Source: Paenibacillus rhizovicinus
Lineage (GTDB): Bacteria > Bacillota > Bacilli > Paenibacillales > Paenibacillaceae
Direction of reading: 5' to 3'
DNA length: 64,000 nucleotides
Assembly: GCF_010365285.1 (NCBI RefSeq)
Contig: NZ_CP048286.1
Span: 3,855,501-3,919,500, forward strand
Part shown: in pieces, positions 53,293 through 60,419 of the stretch
Position numbering within the stretch: position 1 is the first letter of the stretch
How the letters are laid out: each line of letters begins with the position of its first letter
The notes under the pieces: generated by a model
Databases searched by the model: none
The model's input: only the letters and a program-made list of their open reading frames with translations
Told to the model about the DNA's origin: nothing
Position numbers and translations under genes: made by a program

Positions 53293-53934
53293 CTATTCCG
53301 TTTCCAGCTTCAGCAGCCCTTTCTCGAACGTGTAGGCAATATGCAGTTCGTGAACGGACGAGCCGTCCTTGGCGCTCGATTCGTAGATCGTCAGTACGCC
53401 GGTCGGGCTGGTCGGCATGTCGGTCAACGTTACCGTAAACTCGAATTTCCCCCATTCCGGCGCGCCCATGTCGGCCATGGCATGGCCTTCCGCCAGCACA
53501 TTATGTCCGTCTTCCAAGGAGTAGCTGAACGCCGCTTCGAAGACGCTCGCCTCGCCTTTCACCGTAAATGCCTTGCCGATTACCGCATCCGGCGCCGGTT
53601 CATAGACCCGGAATGCTTCATTCGAGGCGACGATCTTCGGCTTCCCGTCGTTGGCCGCCGTACCCGAATTCGTTCCTGCGTTTGTCCCCTGATTCGTACT
53701 CGAATTCGTGCTCGTATTGCCGTCCGGCGTATTGGCCGGTTCCGTTACCGTACCGTTGTTTCCTGTATTCGTACCGCTGCCCGGTGTGGCCGTATCGCCG
53801 CTGCCTTGATTCCCTGACGGCGCATTGCCTGGCGGATTGGCTATGTTTTGACTGTTCCCGGAGCAGCCGGCAAGCATGGAGAAGACCAGCATAAGGACAA
53901 CGGCGCCTATCATGAACGAGAAGATTCTCTTCAT
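53293..53934 (-). CDS. lipoprotein with Gmad2-like immunoglobulin-type domain
   Basis: A 213-residue lipoprotein. The signal peptide ends in a lipobox LAGC (about residues 21-24), followed by an 85-residue Asn/Gly/Thr/Ser-rich linker and a C-terminal beta-sandwich of about 100 residues (FRVYEPAPDAVIGKAFTVKGEA, then FEFTVTLTDMPTSPTGVLTIYESSAKDGS). The latter matches the Gmad2 domain found in bacterial spore-germination (GerM-associated) and surface proteins. It is anchored in the membrane exterior. ATG 53934 gives MKRIFSF; the longer frame to 53976 is less likely though the RBS is weak. Confidence 0.8.
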   Translation of the reverse strand: MKRIFSFMIGAVVLMLVFSMLAGCSGNSQNIANPPGNAPSGNQGSGDTATPGSGTNTGNNGTVTEPANTPDGNTSTNSSTNQGTNAGTNSGTAANDGKPKIVASNEAFRVYEPAPDAVIGKAFTVKGEASVFEAAFSYSLEDGHNVLAEGHAMADMGAPEWGKFEFTVTLTDMPTSPTGVLTIYESSAKDGSSVHELHIAYTFEKGLLKLETE

Positions 53935-54104
53935 CCCGCATCGACCTGCCTTTCGTATAATCGGATCATGCTTCATAGGAGCGCGGGTGCGCTAAAAAAT
54001 CGTTTAATATTGCGCGGACGAGGTTGCCTGGGCTCTTGTATTTAGTATACGCTGGAAAGAAAGCATTGAATCACCAATGGTCCCATGAGGGAGTGATCGC
54101 CAGC

Positions 54105-54626
54105 ATGTTCGAGTGGAAGCGGCTGCTTCGTTTTAATCGCTATTTAGGGAATAACGGACGGGATGAGATCGACTACCAGTGGCCGACATCCAAGTTTCCC
54201 GTCATTAGCGTCCGCACGAGCGCGGGCAGAGGAAGACCGAAAATCGCCTTCGGCCTCATCGCAATCGGCGACATTGCGGTCGGCCTGGTTGCAGGCGGCG
54301 CGGTAGCGGCCGGCATCCTGTCGTTCGGCGCGGTTGCCCTCGGCGGGATGCTGGCGCTCGGCGCCGTCGCGATATCGAGCGGGCTGTCCGCGGGAGCAGT
54401 TGCCATCGGGGACCTCGCCTTGGGCGCGGTAGCGATCGGCGAATCCGCGCTAGGCGCTGTCGCCATCGGCGGGAACGCGCTGGGCGCCGTGGCCATCGGG
54501 CAGCACGTGCTCGGCGCGGTAGCGATCGGCGAGCGCGTCTATGGCCTTGTCGCCATCGGTCAACACGGCTTCGGGCTCGTGCCGATCATCGGCGACTTGA
54601 TCCGCTGGATTGCGGATAAGTTCTAA
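54105..54626 (+). CDS. GAVAIG-repeat protein, predicted beta-solenoid
   Basis: A 173-residue protein. After a basic N-terminus (FEWKRLLRFNRYLG) and about 35 more residues, roughly residues 55-160 consist of 11-residue repeats of the form ALGAVAIGxxx (LALGAVAIGES, ALGAVAIGGNA and so on, about nine copies). The strict glycine and alternating hydrophobic pattern suggests a narrow beta-solenoid or membrane-embedded stack. There is no signal peptide. ATG 54105 follows GAGGGAG; the frame is open upstream to 54024. Function unknown. Confidence 0.72.
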   Translation: MFEWKRLLRFNRYLGNNGRDEIDYQWPTSKFPVISVRTSAGRGRPKIAFGLIAIGDIAVGLVAGGAVAAGILSFGAVALGGMLALGAVAISSGLSAGAVAIGDLALGAVAIGESALGAVAIGGNALGAVAIGQHVLGAVAIGERVYGLVAIGQHGFGLVPIIGDLIRWIADKF

Positions 54627-54672
54627 TTGCATCAACGCGCGTGCGGGGGTCCCTTAGCGTGTCAGTCGAGAT

Positions 54673-54698
54673 GCCGGCCGCGGATGGCCGGCTTCTTT
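54673..54698 (+). terminator. terminator of the GAVAIG gene
   Basis: GCCGGCC and GGCCGGC form a 7-bp stem, followed by TTCTTT. Confidence 0.65.
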
Positions 54699-54759
54699 CG
54701 CCAGCATGCGCCCTATGCTACAATAAGGGACAGCAAACGTGTGCAGAGGAAGGTGAAGT

Positions 54760-55497
54760 ATGGATTCCGTCAAGATATTGGGCGTACCATTCTCGAAAAT
54801 GACGCTTTCGGATACAGTGAAAGTGCTTCAAGGCAAGCTGGCGGGCGAACGCTCGCAGTCGCGGCTGTTCCACCTGATTACGGCTAATCCCGAAATCGTA
54901 ATGGCAGCCAAACAGCAGCCGGAGCTGCAGCAGATCGTCAATGCGGCCGATCTGATTACGCCTGACGGCATCGGCGTCGTGCTGGCGGCAAAATGGCAGG
55001 GCGTACATATTCCGGAGCGCGTGACCGGGTTCGACTTATTGATCCGGCTGCTTGAAGGCGCGTCGAAGCGCGGCTTCTCGCTGTATGTCGTCGGAGCCGA
55101 CGAGGAGACGAACGCGAAGGCCGCCGGCATCATTGCGGACAAGTATCCCGGCGTGACGATCGTCGGCAGGCATAACGGATACTTCAAAGGCGATCAGGAA
55201 GAAGCGCTCGTCGCCGACATCGAGAGGAAGCAGCCCGATCTGCTGATCGTAGCGTTCGGCGCGCCGAACGCCGAGAAATGGATCTACAAGCACAAGAGCC
55301 GCCTGAAAGCGAAGGTCGCTTTCGGCGTTGGCGGCAGCCTCGACGTTATCGCGGGCAAAGTGAAGCGCGCGCCGGTCATCTGGCAGAAGCTGAACGTCGA
55401 ATGGCTGTACCGGCTGCTGAAGCAGCCTTCGCGCTGGCGCCGCCAGCTCGTGCTGCCGAAGTTCGCGCTCACTATTCTGACGACGAAGCGCCGTTGA
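54760..55497 (+). CDS. tagA: WecG/TagA/CpsF-family glycosyltransferase
   Basis: A 245-residue GT26-family enzyme. The motifs TANPEIVMAA (41-50), DLITPDGIGVV (about 64-74) and FGAPNAEKWI (about 166-176) with GVGGSLDVIAGK match TagA/WecG, which transfer N-acetylmannosamine to undecaprenyl-PP-GlcNAc in wall teichoic acid or enterobacterial common antigen synthesis. The C-terminal ~40 basic and hydrophobic residues are the membrane-associating tail typical of this family. It is isolated from other teichoic acid genes. ATG 54760 follows AGGAAGG. Confidence 0.9.
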   Translation: MDSVKILGVPFSKMTLSDTVKVLQGKLAGERSQSRLFHLITANPEIVMAAKQQPELQQIVNAADLITPDGIGVVLAAKWQGVHIPERVTGFDLLIRLLEGASKRGFSLYVVGADEETNAKAAGIIADKYPGVTIVGRHNGYFKGDQEEALVADIERKQPDLLIVAFGAPNAEKWIYKHKSRLKAKVAFGVGGSLDVIAGKVKRAPVIWQKLNVEWLYRLLKQPSRWRRQLVLPKFALTILTTKRR

Positions 55498-55573
55498 TAG
55501 TTGCGGGACGAGAGCGGAAGCTGCATGGGGACATGCGGCGCTAGGAACGAACGCGTTCGTATACGAGCGGCAA

Positions 55574-55618
55574 TAAAAAAGGACAATCCCCGAGAATCCT
55601 CGAAGATTGTCCTTTTTG
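55574..55618. terminator. bidirectional terminator
   Basis: AAAAAGGACAATC and GATTGTCCTTTTT form a 13-bp stem with T runs on both strands; it lies between the tagA-type gene and the converging ferritin gene. Confidence 0.88.
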
Positions 55619-55635
55619 CGTACTGTCTATGATCG

Positions 55636-56145
55636 TTACGCGTTCGTCGGCGGAACGAATGTCCGCGCGGCGAACTCGGTATCCAGCATGAAGAAGGCAT
55701 TGCTGTCCTTGTCGATCCGCTTCAGCTTGTTGATGATGCTGTCGAACATGGATTCTTCTTCGACCTGCTCGTCGATGAACCATTTCAGGAACTGGATCGT
55801 CGCATGCTCGCGGTCGTTCATGGCGAGATCGGACAGGTGGTAGATGCGCTTGGTGACTTCTTGCTCGTGATGGTAGGCGTGTTCGAACGCTTCGAGAATC
55901 GAGCTATAGTCATTGTTGGGTGTGCTCATGCCGTCTAGCTTGACGCGCTTGCCGCGGTCATTGAGATACTTGTACATTTTCATGGCGTGGAAACGTTCTT
56001 CCTCCGCTTGAACGATAAAGAAATTGGCGAAGCCGTCCAGGCTTTCCCCGGAACAATAAGCGGCGATCGCCATATACACATGGGCGGAATAAAACTCGAA
56101 ATTCATCTGCTCGTTAACTGCTTCGCTTAGGACTTCGTTCATCAT
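55636..56145 (-). CDS. ftnA: ferritin
   Basis: A 169-residue ferritin-like iron-storage protein. The di-iron ferroxidase residues are visible as E (MNFEFYSAHVYMA), ExxH (EEERFHAMKM, about 50-57), and the C-terminal EQVEEESMF (about 126-135). It oxidises Fe(II) and stores it in a 24-mer shell. The start is ATG 56145 with GGGAGGTG upstream. It lies behind the Fur-box DUF1450 gene on the same strand, separated by a hairpin, and shares the iron theme. Confidence 0.93.
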   Translation of the reverse strand: MMNEVLSEAVNEQMNFEFYSAHVYMAIAAYCSGESLDGFANFFIVQAEEERFHAMKMYKYLNDRGKRVKLDGMSTPNNDYSSILEAFEHAYHHEQEVTKRIYHLSDLAMNDREHATIQFLKWFIDEQVEEESMFDSIINKLKRIDKDSNAFFMLDTEFAARTFVPPTNA

Positions 56146-56187
56146 CGGCCGCACCTCCCTTGTCATATTGGTTATGGTAAACGTAAA

Positions 56188-56233
56188 GAGAAGAAGTCTT
56201 CCGTATCCTTCAGGATAGCGGGAGCTTCTTCTC
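56188..56233 (-). terminator. hairpin between DUF1450 gene and ferritin
   Basis: GAGAAGAAG and CTTCTTCTC pair around an inner CCGTATCC/GGATAGCGG stem. On the minus strand it follows the DUF1450 gene and has a weak T-rich tail; it could instead be a ferritin leader structure. Confidence 0.55.
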
Positions 56234-56256
56234 ATATCGTACCATACTATTCCATA

Positions 56257-56481
56257 TTAGCCTATCCGATGCTTCAGTTTTGCATACAGCACGTCTGCGG
56301 TCGGGGCGACGATAACTTCATTCTTTCCAATGAGCACCATGCATTGCTTGGAACACAGCTTGCAATTGCTGAGGCAGTCCTTCTTCTTCTGTTTCAAGTC
56401 GGGAAACTCCTGTTTGAGCGACTTGAACACGGATTTGGAACCATGTTTAAAGTTGCGGCAGCAGTATTTGATTTTCTTCAT
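56257..56481 (-). CDS. DUF1450 (YuzB-like) cysteine-rich small protein
   Basis: A 74-residue protein with six Cys residues: KYCCRNF near the N-terminus and the CLSNCKLCSKQC cluster (about 36-47), the DUF1450 pattern. The fold is thioredoxin-like and the cluster may bind metal or Fe-S. Its function is not established. The start ATG 56481 is preceded by GAGAGG at a long distance (about 13 bases). Its promoter overlaps a near-perfect Fur box, so expression under iron limitation is likely. Confidence 0.85.
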   Translation of the reverse strand: MKKIKYCCRNFKHGSKSVFKSLKQEFPDLKQKKKDCLSNCKLCSKQCMVLIGKNEVIVAPTADVLYAKLKHRIG

Positions 56482-56529
56482 GCGTCCGGAACCAACCTCT
56501 CTGAAAGGCAAGATGTGTTTGCATACCTA

Positions 56530-56558
56530 ATGATAGTGATTCTCATTATCGCTGTCAA
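56530..56558 (-). promoter_or_regulatory. promoter of the DUF1450 gene
   Basis: On the minus strand TTGACA (56558-56553), 17-base spacer, TATCAT (56535-56530). Both boxes are near consensus. Confidence 0.8.
56532..56550. promoter_or_regulatory. Fur box
   Basis: GATAGTGATTCTCATTATC matches the 19-bp Fur consensus GATAATGATAATCATTATC in 16 positions. It covers the spacer and -10 of the DUF1450 promoter. Confidence 0.8.
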
Positions 56559-56650
56559 CGGGAAAATGGGCGAACGGCCCAAATCTTTACTTCACTTGTT
56601 CGCTGGCTTATGATGTGTACAGAAAAAAGCCATAGAGGGAGTTACAACGT

Positions 56651-56860
56651 ATGAGCACAAACGGACAACAGCGTTCCAACATCAGACCCGGTCTCACGGT
56701 CGACATCGTATTGAAGAAAGACCAGCCGACAGGGCGGCTTACCCGCGGCGTCGTGAAGGATATTTTGACGAATTCGCCGAATCATCCCCACGGTATCAAG
56801 GTGCGCCTGCAAAGCGGCGACGTGGGCAGAGTCAAAACAGTCATTACCGAAGGGAGCTAG
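56651..56860 (+). CDS. YwbE-family protein (DUF2196)
   Basis: A 69-residue basic protein with the family core IRPGLTVDIVLKKDQPTGRL and a following GIKVRLQSGDVGRVKTV, an SH3-like KOW-type beta fold. The YwbE family is small, conserved and of unknown function; the nucleic-acid-binding-like fold suggests an RNA role. The start ATG 56651 follows GAGGGAG. The YhcH-type gene begins 5 bases after its stop, so the two form an operon. Confidence 0.87.
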   Translation: MSTNGQQRSNIRPGLTVDIVLKKDQPTGRLTRGVVKDILTNSPNHPHGIKVRLQSGDVGRVKTVITEGS

Positions 56861-56864
56861 GATA

Positions 56865-57338
56865 ATGATCTTCAGCGATTTGAACAATTGGGAGAATGAA
56901 AAGCATACGTTCCCGGCCGGCGTACGCCGCGCCATCGAGCGCTTGCAAAGCATGGACCTGGATGCGCTTCCTGCAGGACGGCATGAGCTCGGCGAAGAAG
57001 GCATGTTCCTGCTCATCAATGAACCTGAGACGCGTCCTTGGCGCGAGGTGAAGCCGGAGACGCATATGCTGCATACGGATGTGCAGCTGCTGCTGCAAGG
57101 GCGCGAACAGATGCGCGTTGCCAAAGTATCGGAGGATCAAATCATCGTGGACGACCGCTATGAAACGCAGGATATCGCCTTCTATGGCGAGGTACGGAAC
57201 GAGAATGCCATCGATCTGGTGCCTGGAGACTTCATCGTCCTGTTCCCGACGGATATCCACCGTCCGAACTGCTCGGTGGAGGAGGACATGCCGATCCGCA
57301 AAGCGGTCGTGAAGATTCACCGGGATGTCCTCGCCTAG
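56865..57338 (+). CDS. YhcH/YjgK/YiaL-family protein (DUF386)
   Basis: A 157-residue beta-barrel cupin-like protein. Its core motifs are AIERLQSMD, WREVKPETHMLHTDVQLLL (metal-binding H and E) and DFIVLFPTDIHRPNC, the last with two His-region ligands. The family includes YhcH, linked to sialic acid and anhydro-sugar handling (2,7-anhydro-Neu5Ac related), but the specific substrate here is unknown. Shine-Dalgarno AAGGGAG overlaps the upstream stop, showing coupling to the YwbE-like gene. Confidence 0.88.
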   Translation: MIFSDLNNWENEKHTFPAGVRRAIERLQSMDLDALPAGRHELGEEGMFLLINEPETRPWREVKPETHMLHTDVQLLLQGREQMRVAKVSEDQIIVDDRYETQDIAFYGEVRNENAIDLVPGDFIVLFPTDIHRPNCSVEEDMPIRKAVVKIHRDVLA

Positions 57339-57449
57339 AGCGTGATAGATAGCCGGCAAATGGCGGCGTTTGCAACGGCGGCGCAAAATAGGTAGGATAA
57401 GAGAATATGTCGAAACTAGAACGAAACCGTTCAAAAGGAGTGCGTGTTG

Positions 57450-57953
57450 ATGAGCTTTCTCCCGCAATCATTCTCGTTCGGGCATGCCGCATCGATTATC
57501 ATCACGCTGCTCTCGGGCGCAGCGGTGATGTTTCTGCGGTTGCGCGCCAGCAATCGTCCGACGACGATGCGCAAAATCATCATTCCGCCGCTTGGCATGT
57601 CCACCGGCTTCCTCATGTTCGTCGTGCCCGAGACGCATATCCCGTGGACATGGGCGCTGCTTGCATTTGCCGCCGGCGCCACCGTATTCGCCTACCCGCT
57701 TATCCGCTCGTCGAAGCTGGAACGAGTCGGAGACGAGATCGTGCTGAAGCGGTCCAAAATGTTCATTTTCATACTGCTCGGCTTGCTCATCGTGAGGCTG
57801 CTTGCACATGATGCGATCGAGAGCCGGGTGTCGATACCGCAGACGGGAGCGCTGTTCTTCGTGCTCGCGTTCGGGATGATCGTCGTTTGGCGAATCGCGA
57901 TGCTGCGCGAATTCATGAAGCTGCAGCGAGTGAACGAGAAGGAATACGGTTGA
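57450..57953 (+). CDS. ccdC: CcdC-family membrane protein
   Basis: A 167-residue protein with about five hydrophobic segments, matching CcdC (DUF1453), e.g. RLRASNRPTTMRKIIIPPLGMSTGFLMF and TWALLAFAAGATVFAYPLIRSSK. CcdC is associated with cytochrome c maturation in Bacillus by gene neighbourhood, but it is not essential there, and its biochemical role is unknown. No ccdA or other cytochrome biogenesis gene is adjacent here. GTG 57444 and TTG lie in frame upstream, but ATG 57450 has AAAAGGAG at 9 bases. Confidence 0.88.
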   Translation: MSFLPQSFSFGHAASIIITLLSGAAVMFLRLRASNRPTTMRKIIIPPLGMSTGFLMFVVPETHIPWTWALLAFAAGATVFAYPLIRSSKLERVGDEIVLKRSKMFIFILLGLLIVRLLAHDAIESRVSIPQTGALFFVLAFGMIVVWRIAMLREFMKLQRVNEKEYG

Positions 57954-57978
57954 CAGTCTTGACGTCAGCTGATATTCT
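57950..57978 (+). promoter_or_regulatory. promoter of the ohrR gene
   Basis: TTGACA (57950-57955, overlapping the ccdC stop), 17-base spacer, TATTCT (57973-57978). The -35 is perfect. Confidence 0.75.
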
Positions 57979-57986
57979 AACCACAT

Positions 57987-58002
57987 AAATTGCATGCAAT
58001 TT
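57987..58002. promoter_or_regulatory. OhrR-type operator palindrome
   Basis: AAATTGCATGCAATTT is a perfect 16-bp palindrome just downstream of the -10 and matches the AT-rich TACAATT-AATTGTA style of known OhrR operators; it is followed by a further TAATTG half-site. Confidence 0.7.
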
Positions 58003-58047
58003 AATTGTGTAGATATACAGTCACAAGGAGAAAGAGGGAGACATGAA

Positions 58048-58506
58048 ATGGAGAAGAGTGCGCAGCTCGAGTTGGATAACCAGCTCTGTTTTGCCCTCTA
58101 TGCCTGCGCGCGCGAGGTGACGAAGCTGTACCGTCCGTTCCTGGACGAGCTTGGCATAACGTATACGCAGTATGTCACCTTGCTTGCCCTGTGGGAGAAG
58201 GACGAAGTGCCCGTGAAGGAGCTCGGCCGCCGGTTGTATCTCGATTCCGGGACGCTGACGCCGCTGCTCAAGAAGCTGGAAGGCATGAAGCTGCTGCGGC
58301 GCGAGCGCGATCAGCAGGATGAACGGAGCGTGATCGTCCGACTGACGGACGAAGGGCGCGGCCTGAAGGATCGCGCGGCTGCCATACCGGAGCGCGTATT
58401 CTGCCAGACGAGCTTGTCCCCGGGCGATATCGTCTCGCTGCGGGAGCAGCTGCGGAAACTAACGGCAGACGTGCATGCGCGCGACTGCGACGTTTCCGAG
58501 AGCTGA
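58048..58506 (+). CDS. ohrR: OhrR-like MarR-family organic peroxide regulator
   Basis: A 152-residue winged-helix regulator. LDNQLCFALYACAREVTKLYRPFLDELGITYTQY is the OhrR signature, with the redox-active Cys at about residue 13 in NQLCFALY. The recognition helix region (GTLTPLLKKLE) and the wing (RDQQDERSVIVRLT) are complete. OhrR represses ohr genes until organic hydroperoxide oxidises the Cys. The Shine-Dalgarno GAGGGAG is 7 bases before the ATG. No ohr (osmC-family) gene lies in the window, so its target is elsewhere; an autoregulatory operator is present. Confidence 0.92.
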   Translation: MEKSAQLELDNQLCFALYACAREVTKLYRPFLDELGITYTQYVTLLALWEKDEVPVKELGRRLYLDSGTLTPLLKKLEGMKLLRRERDQQDERSVIVRLTDEGRGLKDRAAAIPERVFCQTSLSPGDIVSLREQLRKLTADVHARDCDVSES

Positions 58507-58536
58507 CAGAGATCTTGAAACTTCATATGGCATAGG

Positions 58537-58583
58537 CAAAACAGCGGCTGTTCCCGTCATTGGCGGGCGGCCGCTGTTTTTTT
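58537..58583. terminator. bidirectional terminator
   Basis: AAAACAGCGGC and GCCGCTGTTTT form an 11-bp stem with an inner CCG/CGG pair and are followed by TTTTTT; it lies between ohrR and the converging gene at 58613. Confidence 0.85.
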
Positions 58584-58612
58584 GCGTGCGGTTCGAGGGG
58601 AGCGGGCGGCCG

Positions 58613-59194
58613 TCAGTTCTCCCACCACGTGATATTGGCGAAGCACGCGAGCACGCCGGCCACGCTGAGAGCTCCGCTGACCGTAACGGAGATCGACTGG
58701 TTCGGCGGTACGACGAGACTGCCGTTGTAATCGAGGCTGAACAGGCCCGGTTCGATCGGGTAGTTGATGAAATCCGTGCCGCCGCTAATGGCGCTCGCGG
58801 AAGAGCTGGCCGTCATGACGCTCGCGGCGGCGCTGCCGAACAGCGTATTGAACGGGGTTAGCGTTGAGGGGGACGCGATCGTTCCGGCGCGATTAAGCGT
58901 CATCGAACCGTTGAAGGAAGAGAGCAGGCTGAGCGAGATCCCGACACCGCCCGTTATTCGGGAGACATAGAGCGTTCGTCCGCTGCCGGAGGGATTCGAG
59001 ATTTGCATGGTCGCGATTACGCTGCCACCAAGAATTCCAAGGGAGGAGGAAGAGGTGAACGTGGCAACAAACTCCCGTGCGTTGACGGCCGCGTTGTTAT
59101 CCGGCGGGGCGACGGTGCCCGGCGCGGCATACGTATTGACGAGCTTCCCGAAGAAATTGCTGTTGCTCTGGTCGAATATGAAATGATTCGGCAT
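58613..59194 (-). CDS. putative surface-structure protein, paralogue of the next gene
   Basis: A 193-residue protein with no signal peptide or membrane segment. It is Ser/Thr/Gly-rich, with a beta-strand pattern. It shares with its neighbour the core ISNPSGSGRTLYVSRITGG, the NTLFGSA turn, a G-x-NGSLVVPPNQSISVTVSG stretch, and the C-terminal ITWWEN. I do not recognise a named family. Its Shine-Dalgarno GGGAGGC lies inside the end of the upstream gene and the gap is 4 bases, so the pair is co-translated. Context (repeat protein and glycosyltransferase next door) suggests a spore or cell surface structure. Confidence 0.75.
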   Translation of the reverse strand: MPNHFIFDQSNSNFFGKLVNTYAAPGTVAPPDNNAAVNAREFVATFTSSSSLGILGGSVIATMQISNPSGSGRTLYVSRITGGVGISLSLLSSFNGSMTLNRAGTIASPSTLTPFNTLFGSAAASVMTASSSASAISGGTDFINYPIEPGLFSLDYNGSLVVPPNQSISVTVSGALSVAGVLACFANITWWEN

Positions 59195-59198
59195 CTCT

Positions 59199-59732
59199 CT
59201 ACGCCTCCCACCAGGTTAAATTGATCGAGCCTGTCAGCGCGCCGGTGCCGAGCGTCAAGGAGAGGGTCTGGTTCGCCTGCACGATAAGACCGCCCGAGAG
59301 TTCGACATTGTACATGCCTGCCGTGAGCTGCATGGCCATAACGGTTGTCGGCGTGCCGCCCAAGGTGCCCGTGTTCTGCTTGGTTGTCACGACGCTTGTC
59401 GTGGCGCTGCCGAACAAGGCGTTGATCGGGGTAGGCGTCGTGCCGCCCGTAATCGTGCCGCCGGACAAGACCGTCAGCGTGGCCGCGGCGGTCGTGCCTC
59501 CGGTAATGCCTGAAATGTACAGCTTCTTGCCGCTGCCGTTCGAATTCGTTACTTGCAGCAGAAGAGAGCTGCCGCTGCCAGCGGCGACACTGCCGCTGGT
59601 CAGGATAAAGAGAAAGCCGCTCTTGGCGGCGTCGAGTTCCGGCAAGCCGTTAATGCCCGGCGATGTGAAATTGTTATTTTGCTGCATATAAACAGGGTTA
59701 TGTTCGGTGTTAAACACATTGTAATTGTTCAT
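59199..59732 (-). CDS. putative surface-structure protein, first of a paralogous pair
   Basis: A 177-residue protein, Gly/Thr/Ser-rich, with no signal peptide. Compared with the gene behind it, it shares LQVTNSNGSGKKLYISGITGG, NALFGSAT, GLIVQANQTLSLTLGTG and the C-terminal LTWWEA. The N-terminus is Asn/Gln-rich. It is predicted as a beta-sandwich or jelly roll. The start is ATG 59732 with GAGGTG only about 4 bases upstream. It is divergent from the small domain protein at 59931 and heads the leftward operon. Confidence 0.75.
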   Translation of the reverse strand: MNNYNVFNTEHNPVYMQQNNNFTSPGINGLPELDAAKSGFLFILTSGSVAAGSGSSLLLQVTNSNGSGKKLYISGITGGTTAAATLTVLSGGTITGGTTPTPINALFGSATTSVVTTKQNTGTLGGTPTTVMAMQLTAGMYNVELSGGLIVQANQTLSLTLGTGALTGSINLTWWEA

Positions 59733-59930
59733 GCAGCACCTCGGTGGTCATAGGTTGGCCCCGCCTTGCGGCAGGCAGCCTCTGATTCAGTATATGGACG
59801 AAGGGGGCCGGCCCGCCCTAGGGAAACATGGATTTATGCAAGGGCAGACAATCAAACTACGGACATGTGCCGTTTCCGGATTTCGAATGCGAACATAGAG
59901 TAAATGAGCGTTGACCAAGGGGAAGATGAC

Positions 59931-60365
59931 ATGAGCCAAAAAAGACGCCGCGATCGCCACAAGGGAAGAAGTTGCCTTCCCCCGCGTCACAAACGAAACG
60001 GCGATTCGAAGCACGCTTGCAGCACCAAGCGCAAACCGCCAGCCCCTTTATTCTCGGAACAGGTTTTTGCAGACGTGTCAACGACGGATGAATTTGTCGC
60101 GCTGCCCCCGCAGGATACCTCCAATAAGAGCGTCTATTCCTATGCGGTCGTCAATAGGGGGAGCGAGCCCGTTATCGCACAGGTGGAAGTCGGTCCCAAC
60201 GGGAGAGATTATGCGACCGATGCCGAAGAAATCGTCCCGGATGGCGGCACAGCCATTGTCGTGCCGATCAAGTTTCAACGGTACACGAGATTACTGGTGA
60301 AGTCGCTGAACGAAGGCAAACCAACGGGGGTGACGGTGTATTTTCAATCGCAACGGGTCAGATGA
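59931..60365 (+). CDS. small protein with the same C-terminal domain as the giant repeat protein (DUF6385-like)
   Basis: A 144-residue protein. Its first 40 residues are strongly basic (KRRRDRHKGR, HKRNGD). The rest is a beta-rich domain: YSYAVVNRGSEPVIAQVEVGP, YATDAEEIVPDGG, and IKFQRYTRLLVKS. The same pattern (YSFFVYNRG, ISADGTNWYAD, RFLKYTRLSY) forms the C-terminus of the protein at 60420. I recall this as DUF6385, common in Paenibacillus, without known function. ATG 59931 follows GGGGAAG; the frame is open to 59904. It lies 54 bases before the repeat gene. Confidence 0.72.
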   Translation: MSQKRRRDRHKGRSCLPPRHKRNGDSKHACSTKRKPPAPLFSEQVFADVSTTDEFVALPPQDTSNKSVYSYAVVNRGSEPVIAQVEVGPNGRDYATDAEEIVPDGGTAIVVPIKFQRYTRLLVKSLNEGKPTGVTVYFQSQRVR

Positions 60366-60419
60366 TGCTCGGAGTAGAAGGCAAGAACTATTTTTAAACC
60401 GAAAGTAGTGTGAGGAACG

